Positions 1 through 6,674 of a stretch of 8,044 bases of DNA are shown here, in pieces. Made by a program: the position numbers and the translations under genes. The DNA comes from Spirochaetia bacterium. GTDB lineage: Bacteria; Spirochaetota; UBA12135. The notes beneath the pieces are model-generated. The model had not been told where the DNA came from, made no database searches, and worked only from the letters and a program-made list of their open reading frames with translations. Numbering within the stretch: position 1 is the stretch's first letter; each line of letters begins with the position of its first letter. Where the stretch lies: positions 1 through 8,044 of the forward strand of contig DNNS01000183.1 of the NCBI GenBank assembly GCA_003497555.1. The letters are read 5' to 3'.

Positions 1-2
1 CT

Positions 3-1475
3 GAAATTAAAAAAAAATTATCATCCGCTAATTTCACTTTTTCCATAGAAAATATGAGTCTTGATGCCAGAAATAAAAAAAACATACACTGGGAGACTAA
101 AATTCTAATTTTTTCAGAAGAACTGCCCGGAACTGATTTAATAAAACAGCCTGTTTTAAATATTGAATATAAAAAGCGTAATAAAAAAGCAGTAATTGCG
201 GGCAGCGGACCTGCCGGATATTTCTGCGCCCTGGTTCTGCAAAAAGCCGGGTTTTCCACAACTATAATTGAACGCGGGCAAAATATCGACAAAAGAAAAA
301 TCAGCATAAAAAATTTTGAATCAGGGGCTTTGTTCAATACTGAAGGTAATTATGCCTTTGGCGAGGGAGGAGCCGGTACTTTTTCCGACGGTAAACTTAC
401 CAGCCGGAGCAAGCATATATCCGAAGAACGAAAATTTATTTTTAATACTTATATTAAGGCCGGAGCTCCCGCTGAAATTAAATATTTGAATCATCCTCAT
501 TTAGGCAGCGACCATCTGGAAAATATTATAAAAAATCTGAGAGAAGAGTATCAAAGTTTGGGCGGAATTATTAAATTCGAAACCTGCCTGCTGGATTTTA
601 AAAGCTCAGGCGGAAAAGTAAATGAAATTATTACCAATCAGGGCGTCTTTTCAGACGATCTTTATATAATTGCTCCGGGAAATTCGGCTTATGATACCTA
701 CAGAATGTTATTAAAAAACGGCGTTCCGTTCCGCTGTAAAAATTTTGCTCTCGGCTGCCGGGTGGAACATGAGCAATCACTGATCAATAAAGCGCAGTGG
801 GGCCGCGAAAATATTCCGGGATTAAAAGCTGCTGAATACCGCCTGACATCCAGCCCTGGCGGTTGTCTTCCGGTTTATACTTTCTGTATGTGCCCCGGCG
901 GAAAAATTGTATACTCCGCTGCCTATAAGAATTCCTGCACGGTAAACGGCATGAGCAATTATCTGCGAAACGGAATTTACGCCAATGCCGGATGTGTGGC
1001 CGGAATAAATCCTGCGCAGCTGGAAAACAGGAATTTTTCCGCCCTTCAGATTCTTGACTGGCTGGAACGGATGGAAAAAAATTTTTATGCTCATACCGGC
1101 AGTTATAAAATACCAGCCTGTACAATCAGCGATTTTATCAAACATAAGAAGTCCGTGAATTTGAAAAATACCAGTTATCCGCTGGGGCTTGTGCCGGCTC
1201 CTTTGTGGCAGATGCTGCCTGCCGAAGTAAGCAAATCCCTTAAAGCGGGGCTGGCTGATTTTTCTGTAAAAATAAAAGGATTTGAAAACGGCTTGATTAT
1301 GGGCCTGGAAAGTAAAACATCTTCGCCTATTCAGGCAGTAAGAGAAAAAAACATGCTCTGCAGCGGTTTTGACAATCTTTATATATCAGGCGAGGGCAGC
1401 GGCTATAGCGGCGGTATTGTTTCCAGTGCGGCGGATGGAATAAAAACCGCCTTGCAGATAATAAAATTAAATTAG
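3..1475 (+). CDS. NAD(P)/FAD-dependent dehydrogenase, COG2509 type (5' end outside window)
   Basis: This is a putative flavoprotein oxidoreductase of the family annotated 'uncharacterised FAD-dependent dehydrogenase' (COG2509); substrate and physiological role are unknown. Counting from the ATG at 54, the dinucleotide-binding motif GSGPAG is at residues 50-55 and its acidic strand end IIERG at 71-75. The family block GEGGAGTFSDGKL spans 103-115, HPH is at 147-149, and the C-terminal FAD block GEGSGYSGG is at 446-454, just before the end. The ATG at 54 is probably not the start. The frame stays open to the left edge for 17 more codons, and the SLDAR motif right after this Met belongs inside the conserved N-terminal domain of the family. 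That domain would otherwise be decapitated. The gene therefore starts upstream of the window and 490 residues are visible. It ends with TAG and converges on kdgK. Family assignment is firm; function is not. Confidence 0.9.
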   Translation, partial: EIKKKLSSANFTFSIENMSLDARNKKNIHWETKILIFSEELPGTDLIKQPVLNIEYKKRNKKAVIAGSGPAGYFCALVLQKAGFSTTIIERGQNIDKRKISIKNFESGALFNTEGNYAFGEGGAGTFSDGKLTSRSKHISEERKFIFNTYIKAGAPAEIKYLNHPHLGSDHLENIIKNLREEYQSLGGIIKFETCLLDFKSSGGKVNEIITNQGVFSDDLYIIAPGNSAYDTYRMLLKNGVPFRCKNFALGCRVEHEQSLINKAQWGRENIPGLKAAEYRLTSSPGGCLPVYTFCMCPGGKIVYSAAYKNSCTVNGMSNYLRNGIYANAGCVAGINPAQLENRNFSALQILDWLERMEKNFYAHTGSYKIPACTISDFIKHKKSVNLKNTSYPLGLVPAPLWQMLPAEVSKSLKAGLADFSVKIKGFENGLIMGLESKTSSPIQAVREKNMLCSGFDNLYISGEGSGYSGGIVSSAADGIKTALQIIKLN

Positions 1476-1631
1476 TTAAATCTCAGCCTTTCGGACAGGC
1501 TATATTGATGATATAAAAAATTCCGGTAAAAAAGATACATACTTTAAAAGTGTTATGCGCCCGTCATGTAATTTTTTTTTTCATTCTCATAAAAAAACAG
1601 TCTTTCTGCAGAGTAAATAATCAATATGGTT
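1476..1631. other. convergent intergenic gap with weak terminator-like elements
   Basis: This 156-base gap lies between two converging genes. It holds AGCCT (1485-1489) and AGGCT (1497-1501), a 5-bp inverted repeat with a 7-base loop ten bases after the oxidoreductase stop but with no T-run behind it. It also holds an AT-only repeat TATAT/ATATA (1501-1515), a run of ten T at 1572-1581 and a run of seven A at 1591-1597. No convincing gene lies here on either strand. Confidence 0.6.
1591..1609 (-). terminator. weak intrinsic terminator candidate for eda-kdgK
   Basis: Read on the minus strand, GCAG (1609-1606), the loop AAAGA and CTGT (1600-1597) make a 4-bp stem including one G-U pair, directly followed by six more T (1596-1591). 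It lies 22 bases past the kdgK stop. Position and U-run suit a terminator; the stem is too short to be sure. Confidence 0.3.
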
Positions 1632-2732
1632 TTATCTTTCAACTCTTGCGCTTTTGCTTTTAATGACTTTTTCCACTTCAGATAATATTGCTGTAGATGT
1701 GTCTCCCGGTGTAGTCATGGCAAGCGCTCCGTGGGCCGCGCCGTATTCCACGCATTCTTTCGGGCTTTTACCTGATAAAAATCCGTAAATCAGGCCGGAA
1801 GCAAAACTGTCTCCGCCTCCTACGCGGTCAAAAATTTCAAGATTTTCGCGCAGGGTGGCTTCATAAAAATTATTATCATAAAAAAGCAGTGCGCCCCAGT
1901 CATTAATAGTGGCGGTTTTGGCAGTACGCAGGGTGGTGGCAATTGCCCTGAAATTCGGAAAACTTTTTACCGTTTTTTCAATCATTTTTTTATAATTATC
2001 AATTTCGATATTTGAAAATCCTTCATCGCTGCCGCTGATTTCAAAGCCAAGCGCAGCGGAAAAATCTTCTTCATTGCCGATCATAACATCAACATAGCTG
2101 GCGATTTCACGGTTAATTTCCACAGCTTTTTTCTGTCCGCCGTTTGCTTTCCATAAAGAAGCCCTGAAATTAAGATCATAGCTGATAGTTGTGCCGTGCT
2201 TTTTAGCGCATTTCATGGCAGTAATAGCGGTTTGGGCTGCTTCTGGGGATAGAGCTGCGTAAATACCGCCGGTATGAAACCAGCGTACCTGATCTTTCCC
2301 GAAAATCTGCTCCCAGTCAATATCTTCAGGTTTTATTTTAGATGCAGCGCTGTGCCCGCGATCCGATACTCCCAGCGCAGCCCTGATGCCGTAACCGCGT
2401 TCTGTAAAATTTAGGCCGATCCTGGCCTCTCGTCCAATACCGTCAAAAGGCAGGCGCCTGATATAGCGCAAATCAACCCCGCCCTGCTGCATAAGATCAC
2501 AGAGCAGAAAACCAAGATCGTTTTCTACCACTGCAGTAACAACCGCTGTAGAAAGGCCGAAGCATTTTTTCAGGCCGCGCGCTACATTATATTCGCCGCC
2601 GCCTTCCCAGACTTTAAATTCCCTGGCAGTACGTATGCGTCCTTCGCCCGGGTCAAGCCGCAGCATTACTTCGCCCAGAGAAATTTCATCCCACAGGCAT
2701 TTATTTTTTTCCTTGATTTCAAGTTTTGCCAT
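1632..2732 (-). CDS. kdgK: 2-keto-3-deoxygluconate kinase (PfkB family)
   Basis: This cytosolic sugar kinase of the ribokinase/PfkB family most likely converts 2-dehydro-3-deoxygluconate plus ATP to KDPG. The N-terminal PfkB signature GGGEYNVARGL is at residues 44-54. DLNFR at 186-190 and NEEDF at 220-224 are further family blocks. The C-terminal signature DRVGGGDSFASGL at 302-314 contains the expected catalytic base Asp308 in the anion hole. GGGD replaces the textbook GAGD, a variant I regard as normal for KDG kinases. At 366 residues it is slightly longer than many PfkB kinases. The ATG at 2732 is chosen because CAGGAG (2739-2744) sits 6 bases upstream. The eda stop is only 16 bases away, so the two genes are surely co-transcribed, and the product of KdgK is the substrate of Eda. 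Specificity for KDG rests mainly on this neighbour and on resemblance; another sugar-acid kinase is possible. Confidence 0.9.
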   Translation of the reverse strand: MAKLEIKEKNKCLWDEISLGEVMLRLDPGEGRIRTAREFKVWEGGGEYNVARGLKKCFGLSTAVVTAVVENDLGFLLCDLMQQGGVDLRYIRRLPFDGIGREARIGLNFTERGYGIRAALGVSDRGHSAASKIKPEDIDWEQIFGKDQVRWFHTGGIYAALSPEAAQTAITAMKCAKKHGTTISYDLNFRASLWKANGGQKKAVEINREIASYVDVMIGNEEDFSAALGFEISGSDEGFSNIEIDNYKKMIEKTVKSFPNFRAIATTLRTAKTATINDWGALLFYDNNFYEATLRENLEIFDRVGGGDSFASGLIYGFLSGKSPKECVEYGAAHGALAMTTPGDTSTAILSEVEKVIKSKSARVER

Positions 2733-2748
2733 TGTATGCTCCTGTATA

Positions 2749-3423
2749 TTAATTGCCGCGTATTTCTTTTATTAAGGCCAGGGTTTCGCGGGTTTTTTCC
2801 GATATTTTTTTAAAATCGCCCTTAGCAATCAACTCTTTGCTGATCAGCTGGGAACCGATACCTGCGCATACAATTCCGGCTTTAAACCAGGCGGAAAGAG
2901 ATTCTTTTGTAGGTTCGACTCCGCCGGTAGGCATAATACATGCCCAGGGACACGGGCCAAGCAGGGATTTTACAAATTGCGGGCCCCCCACCTGTTCGCC
3001 GGGAAAAATCTTGCATATTTCCACTCCAAACTCATGGGCATTTTGAATTTCAGTAACAGTAGCGCAGCCCGGAGAATAGGCGATTTTTCTTTTATTGCAA
3101 AGCCTGGCGGTTTCTTCATCAAAAGAAGGCCCCACAATAAAATCAGCTCCATTCATAATATAAAGAGCTGCGGTAGGCGCATCGACAATTGAACCTGCTC
3201 CCAGTATAAGGTCCGGATGATTTTTTTTAATATGCTCTACCAGAGAAGAAAAAATATTAATTGCGCCGTCTCCCCGGTTGGTCATTTCAATACAGCGCGC
3301 TCCGCCCCCGGCACAGGCAGAAACAATTTTTCTGGAAATTTCCGCATCGTCATGATAAAAAACCGGAATCATTCCGGATTCCTGCATGACATTTAATACT
3401 TTCAGTCTTTTAAAACGCGACAT
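2749..3423 (-). CDS. eda: KDPG/KHG aldolase (2-dehydro-3-deoxyphosphogluconate aldolase)
   Basis: This class I (Schiff-base) aldolase splits KDPG into pyruvate and glyceraldehyde-3-phosphate; many homologues also act on 4-hydroxy-2-oxoglutarate. The 224-residue length fits the family. Catalytic features are visible in order: Glu46 in CIEMTNRGD (44-52), with Arg50; the SPG turn with Thr122 in YSPGCATVTE (116-125); the Schiff-base Lys138 in CKIFPGEQVGG (137-147); the phosphate-binding strand MPTGGVEP (164-171); and GIGSQL (188-193). The ATG at 3423 is preceded by GGAG (3430-3433) at 6-base spacing, and a near-consensus promoter lies further upstream (3454-3482). It is the first gene of the eda-kdgK pair. 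Its FPGEQVGG version differs from the E. coli FFPAE form and resembles the version common in anaerobic gut-type lineages, which is an impression from memory. The assignment is secure. Confidence 0.93.
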   Translation of the reverse strand: MSRFKRLKVLNVMQESGMIPVFYHDDAEISRKIVSACAGGGARCIEMTNRGDGAINIFSSLVEHIKKNHPDLILGAGSIVDAPTAALYIMNGADFIVGPSFDEETARLCNKRKIAYSPGCATVTEIQNAHEFGVEICKIFPGEQVGGPQFVKSLLGPCPWACIMPTGGVEPTKESLSAWFKAGIVCAGIGSQLISKELIAKGDFKKISEKTRETLALIKEIRGN

Positions 3424-3441
3424 AATAAACTCCAGGGGAAA

Positions 3442-3475
3442 TTAATTAACTCTATTATAAATTGAAAACCCGGTT
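3442..3475. promoter_or_regulatory. possible operator palindromes at the eda promoter
   Basis: Two small perfect palindromes sit where a repressor could block RNA polymerase. AACC-C-GGTT (3467-3475) lies in the promoter spacer, and TTAATTAA (3442-3449) lies over the predicted transcription start. KDG catabolic operons are often repressed by KdgR-type regulators in known bacteria. No regulator gene is in the window, and palindromes this short in AT-rich DNA may be chance. Confidence 0.2.
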
Positions 3476-3482
3476 ATGGCAA
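3454..3482 (-). promoter_or_regulatory. sigma70-type promoter of eda-kdgK
   Basis: On the minus strand a -35 box TTGCCA (3482-3477, five of six consensus bases) and a perfect -10 box TATAAT (3459-3454) are separated by exactly 17 bases. The predicted start is near 3447, giving a leader of about 24 bases before the eda ATG that includes its GGAG site. This is the clearest promoter in the window, and it separates eda-kdgK transcriptionally from the efflux operon upstream. Confidence 0.75.
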
Positions 3483-3487
3483 AAACA

Positions 3488-3602
3488 GAGGTAAATCGAT
3501 GAAATTTTTTTCTTTGTTAAATAGACTGCTCTTTCGCTCATCTCCGGTAATTTTTCTGATAAATTTCTTCTGTGTTAATGGAACTCCATGAAGCTTTACC
3601 TC
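3488..3602 (+). repeat. 8-base inverted pair: small-ORF SD region versus hairpin loop
   Basis: GAGGTAAA (3488-3495), which contains the Shine-Dalgarno of the small ORF, has its exact reverse complement TTTACCTC at 3595-3602 in the loop of the 3577-3616 hairpin. In a plus-strand transcript the two could base-pair over about 100 bases. The match is perfect over eight bases and does not extend at either end. It may be chance. Confidence 0.4.
3499..3591 (+). CDS. possible small hydrophobic peptide, 30 aa (unrecognised)
   Basis: This short ORF lies in the gap between the RND gene and eda, on the opposite strand to both. It begins MKFFSLLNRLLF, with basic residues at 2, 9 and 13, and has a hydrophobic stretch PVIFLINFFCV (16-26) before a TGA at 3589. 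AGAGGT (3487-3492) ends 6 bases before the ATG, the best-placed Shine-Dalgarno of this strength in the gap. A terminator-like hairpin overlaps the end of the ORF. I recognise no family. The size, basic start and hydrophobic core resemble type I toxin-like or membrane micro-peptides, but a 30-codon ORF in AT-rich DNA can arise by chance. For a plus-strand promoter I see only a -10-like TATTAT (3453-3458) without a good -35. Treat as a candidate. Confidence 0.3.
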   Translation: MKFFSLLNRLLFRSSPVIFLINFFCVNGTP

Positions 3603-3620
3603 GGGGGAGTTTCATTTTTT
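3577..3620 (+). terminator. 11-bp hairpin plus U-run straddling the RND stop codon
   Basis: AATGGAACTCC (3577-3587) pairs with GGAGTTTCATT (3606-3616) across an 18-base loop. On the plus strand all 11 positions pair, counting one G-U at 3581/3612. T runs from 3615 to 3620, so the element reads as an intrinsic terminator in the plus direction, downstream of the small ORF. On the minus strand the same arms pair at 10 of 11 positions but no T-run follows, so it would be at best a weak terminator or a 3'-end stabiliser for the RND mRNA. The RND stop codon (3612-3614) is inside one arm. Confidence 0.5.
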
Positions 3621-6600
3621 ATGAAATACTGTATAAACACAAGGAATAACAAATAATGTAAGAAACATCGCTCCCAGGAGTCCGCCTATAACTGTTATTC
3701 CCAGAGGCTTTAGCATTTCCAGTCCCTCGCCCCATCCCAAAGCAAGCGGTATTAACCCGATAATGGTTGTAAGGCTTGTCATAAGAATGGGGCGCAGCCG
3801 CAGCGATGCGCCTTCAATAACCGCCTCAAGAATGGAAATTCGTTTTTCCTTTACAAGCTGATTAATATACTCAACCATAATAATCGCATTGTTTACAGCA
3901 ATTCCTGTTAAAAGTATCAGACCGAAAAAAGCAGTTGCTCCAAATGGAGTTTTTGTAATTGCCAAAAGAACAATCGCGCCAATCAGGGCCAGGGGCAGGG
4001 TAACCATGATAATCGCCGGATCGGTAAATGAATTATACTGAACTGCCATAACAACAAACAACAGAAAAACCGATAAAATAATAACAATAATTAACTGACG
4101 GCTAGAACTTTTTGCAGCTTCTTCTTCTCCGCCATATTCCAGAAAATATCCGGCAGGCAGATTGACTGTACCGAGGCGTCTTTTTATTTCATCTGTAATT
4201 TTTCCGGCATTTTTTCCATTAGCGTCGCCGGTTACCTGAACAAGCCGCACCTGATTATCCCTGTCAATCTGCACCGGGCCTTCTGCCGTTTCAATATGCG
4301 CCACTTCCTTAAGCCTGAGTTTAACTCCACTTTGCGGATAAAGCAGAATGTTTTCAATAGCTTCCTTGCTGCTTATTGTCAGAGGATCGGCTAATACCCT
4401 GATATCATAATCAACACTGCGTTCTTTATCGGTAAACTGTGCGCCGATTAGTCCGTCTATGGAAGTTCTGACTATATCCGAGACGTCTTTGGCGGTTAAA
4501 TTAAAGTCATTCAGCTTTTTTCTGTCAAGAGAAATATGTATTTCCGGCCTGGAAAAGTCAACTGAAATATCGGTATTTGCAAGCCCTTCCACGTCTTTAA
4601 TCCTGGCCTGAATATCCCGGGCGATTATAAAAAGCGTATTCATATTGTATCCCTTGATGCGGAGGTCAATATCCGATACAGACGTTGTTTTGATCCCGCG
4701 CAGAGGCGTGCGCATTACTTTAATCTTTGCGCCCTGAACAGGATGGTCTTTCAGCTGCTTCTGAAGCTTCCTGATCACAGCCTGGGTAGAAAGAGGCCGT
4801 TTGGATTTTTCCGCAAGTTCCACAGTTATATCCGCCTCATTGGCCTTTTCATAGACGTTTCTCTTTTGCCAATATCCGCCTGTCATTGAAGATATTTTTT
4901 TTACGCCGGGCATGGTATTGACAGCAGCTTCGAGTTTTTTAACAACAGCATCGGTCTTTTCCAGCGCTGAACCGACCGGAAGCTTGACTTTGATATTTAT
5001 TCTGCCGTCGTCAATCTGAGGTAAAAATTCCCTTCCCAGAGATTGCGCTAAAAAAAGGCTTGCGGCAAATAAAACAACAACACTGCTTAACATAATTATT
5101 TTGTGATGCAATACTTTTTGAAGCATAACCCTGTACAGGAAAATGCCCTTGGTTACGGTTTTTTTACTTAAATTATCATTATCAGATTCAAGTTTGTTAT
5201 TAAATAAATGCGCTGACAAACTCGGGATGACGGTTAAACTCACAAAGAGTGAAATTATAAACGCTGCAGTTACAGTCACAATCATATCGCGGAAAAGCAG
5301 TGAGGATATGCCTTTAATGAAAAAGAAAGGAATAATTACCGCCAGATTGGTCAGGGTGGAAGCTATCAGTGCGCCGGTAACTTCCCTGCTTCCCATATGC
5401 GCTGCCTCCAGCGGATTCGCCGCAGCCTGCTGATGCCTGGTAATATTTTCCAGCATTACAATGGAATTATCGACAAGCATACCTACAGCTAATACCAGCC
5501 CGCCAAGCGAAAAAATATTGAGGGTAACATCCGCTAATCCCATCAGGATGAATGTACCCAGAATACTTACAGGTATGGCAGCGGCAATGACCAGAGTTCT
5601 TTTAATGTTATGCAGGAAAAACCATATAACAATTATGGCAAGAATCCCGCCGATAATGGCGGAAGATCCTACATTATTAACTGCATTTTCTATATAATAA
5701 GACTGACTGGAAATAACGGCATAATTTACATCATCGGGTATAACCTTCTTTTTTTTAAGTTCCCCGGCGCGTTTATTTATTTTGGATACCACACTGACAG
5801 TATTGGCATTAGGCTGTTTTAAAAAACTTAATGTTACCCCCGGCTTGCCGTTGAAACGTGTAAGCACTCTTTGTTCTTCATAAGTGTCTGTTACCCGCGC
5901 CACATCCCTGATCCTGATATACCTTCCTTCACGGTTAGCAACAATAATATTTTCTATTTCGGAAGAGTTTTTAAATTTTGCCAGAACGCGGACACTGTAT
6001 TCTTTTTTACCATCGGAAATTTTTCCGGCGGGAAATTCAATATTTTCCAGACGCAGCAGATTTAATATTTTTCCCGTTGCCAGTTCATATTTCTGGACTT
6101 TCTCCTGATCAAAGACAACCTGCATCTCGCGCATCCTGCCGCCGCTGGTTACCACTGCCCCCAGGCCCGGTATGCCGAGAAAGTAACCGGCAAGATTATT
6201 TTCCGCCCAGTCGCGCAGCATGCCGGTATCTTTTGTTTCGGAAAAAAATGCCATATCGATTATGGGGAGCTGGGAAGGATCAGCTTTAAAGATTTTCGGC
6301 TCATCAATGTCAGCAGGCAGGGCGTTTCTTGCCAGATCAAGTTTGGCCCGGGTATCGGCAAGCGCAACATCCACATTCTTGCCGAACTCAAAATAAACCT
6401 CTATGCTCCCGTTGCCTTCTATGGCAGAAGAGACAACCTGAATGGCATCCTCGGTAGTGGCAATACTTGCTTCTACTTTCTTTAGGATATTTTCCTCTAT
6501 TTCCTCCGGGCTCGCTCCCTTCCAGTCGATTATAATACGTACCATGGGGTAGGTTATGCGCGGAAGAAGATCAACAGACAATTTGCTCAGAAAGAAAAAA

Positions 6601-6674
6601 CCGAGTACAACAACCATGAGAGTAAGAACAAAAACGCCGACCGGCCTTTTTATGGAAATATCACTTAATGTCAT
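3612..6674 (-). CDS. RND-family efflux transporter, AcrB/HAE1-like inner-membrane pump
   Basis: This proton-driven inner-membrane pump is of the ACR_tran family and exports drugs or other amphiphiles through an adaptor and an outer-membrane channel. The called protein has 1020 residues, normal for the family. TM1 is at about 11-31, followed by a first porter domain; TM2-6 lie at about 335-485, TM7 at about 527-547 and TM8-12 at about 860-1012. The TM4 motif reads GMLVDNSIV (Asp402, Asn403). The TM10 motif GIAVNNAII puts Asn928 where AcrB has Lys940, and RPILMTS in TM11 (961-967) keeps the conserved Thr. A longer reading from 6740 would add 22 charged residues in front of the usual MTLSDISIKRP start. 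The ATG at 6674 is preferred: AGGCGG lies 8 bases upstream and the start overlaps the tolC end by 14 bases, implying translational coupling. The substrate cannot be told from sequence. Confidence 0.93.
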   Translation of the reverse strand: MTLSDISIKRPVGVFVLTLMVVVLGFFFLSKLSVDLLPRITYPMVRIIIDWKGASPEEIEENILKKVEASIATTEDAIQVVSSAIEGNGSIEVYFEFGKNVDVALADTRAKLDLARNALPADIDEPKIFKADPSQLPIIDMAFFSETKDTGMLRDWAENNLAGYFLGIPGLGAVVTSGGRMREMQVVFDQEKVQKYELATGKILNLLRLENIEFPAGKISDGKKEYSVRVLAKFKNSSEIENIIVANREGRYIRIRDVARVTDTYEEQRVLTRFNGKPGVTLSFLKQPNANTVSVVSKINKRAGELKKKKVIPDDVNYAVISSQSYYIENAVNNVGSSAIIGGILAIIVIWFFLHNIKRTLVIAAAIPVSILGTFILMGLADVTLNIFSLGGLVLAVGMLVDNSIVMLENITRHQQAAANPLEAAHMGSREVTGALIASTLTNLAVIIPFFFIKGISSLLFRDMIVTVTAAFIISLFVSLTVIPSLSAHLFNNKLESDNDNLSKKTVTKGIFLYRVMLQKVLHHKIIMLSSVVVLFAASLFLAQSLGREFLPQIDDGRINIKVKLPVGSALEKTDAVVKKLEAAVNTMPGVKKISSMTGGYWQKRNVYEKANEADITVELAEKSKRPLSTQAVIRKLQKQLKDHPVQGAKIKVMRTPLRGIKTTSVSDIDLRIKGYNMNTLFIIARDIQARIKDVEGLANTDISVDFSRPEIHISLDRKKLNDFNLTAKDVSDIVRTSIDGLIGAQFTDKERSVDYDIRVLADPLTISSKEAIENILLYPQSGVKLRLKEVAHIETAEGPVQIDRDNQVRLVQVTGDANGKNAGKITDEIKRRLGTVNLPAGYFLEYGGEEEAAKSSSRQLIIVIILSVFLLFVVMAVQYNSFTDPAIIMVTLPLALIGAIVLLAITKTPFGATAFFGLILLTGIAVNNAIIMVEYINQLVKEKRISILEAVIEGASLRLRPILMTSLTTIIGLIPLALGWGEGLEMLKPLGITVIGGLLGAMFLTLFVIPCVYTVFHKK

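Larger units (their letters stand above)
3424..3611. other. 188-base gap between the efflux and sugar-acid operons
   Basis: This gap holds the eda promoter, the possible operators, the small plus-strand ORF and the hairpin listed separately. No strong minus-strand terminator with a T-run is visible after the RND gene, so some read-through into eda, antisense to the small ORF, is plausible. Confidence 0.6.

Noticed and set aside
784..1145. Two overlapping minus-strand open frames of about 110 codons inside the FAD dehydrogenase gene
   Set aside because: Both lie antisense to conserved coding sequence, show no recognisable domain and have compositionally odd translations; they are shadows.
1485..1501. 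AGCCT/AGGCT hairpin just after the FAD dehydrogenase stop as a terminator
   Set aside because: The stem is only 5 bp and no T-run follows; kept only as a note within the gap entry.
1555..1620. Plus-strand 21-codon ORF in the convergent gap
   Set aside because: It has no Shine-Dalgarno, runs through homopolymer T and A tracts, and has low-complexity content.
1809..1820. GGGD in the kdgK C-terminal signature instead of GAGD
   Set aside because: The catalytic Asp is present, and the Gly variant appears to be an ordinary form in KDG kinases; not evidence of inactivation.
3455..3541. Minus-strand 28-codon ORF in the RND-eda gap, with GGAG next to its ATG
   Set aside because: The GGAG abuts the ATG with no spacing, and the frame runs into the -10 box of the eda promoter; likely chance.
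5143..6289. Several plus-strand open frames of 64-103 codons inside the RND gene
   Set aside because: All are antisense to a full-length transporter with intact motifs, overlap each other, and have no ribosome site or family resemblance.
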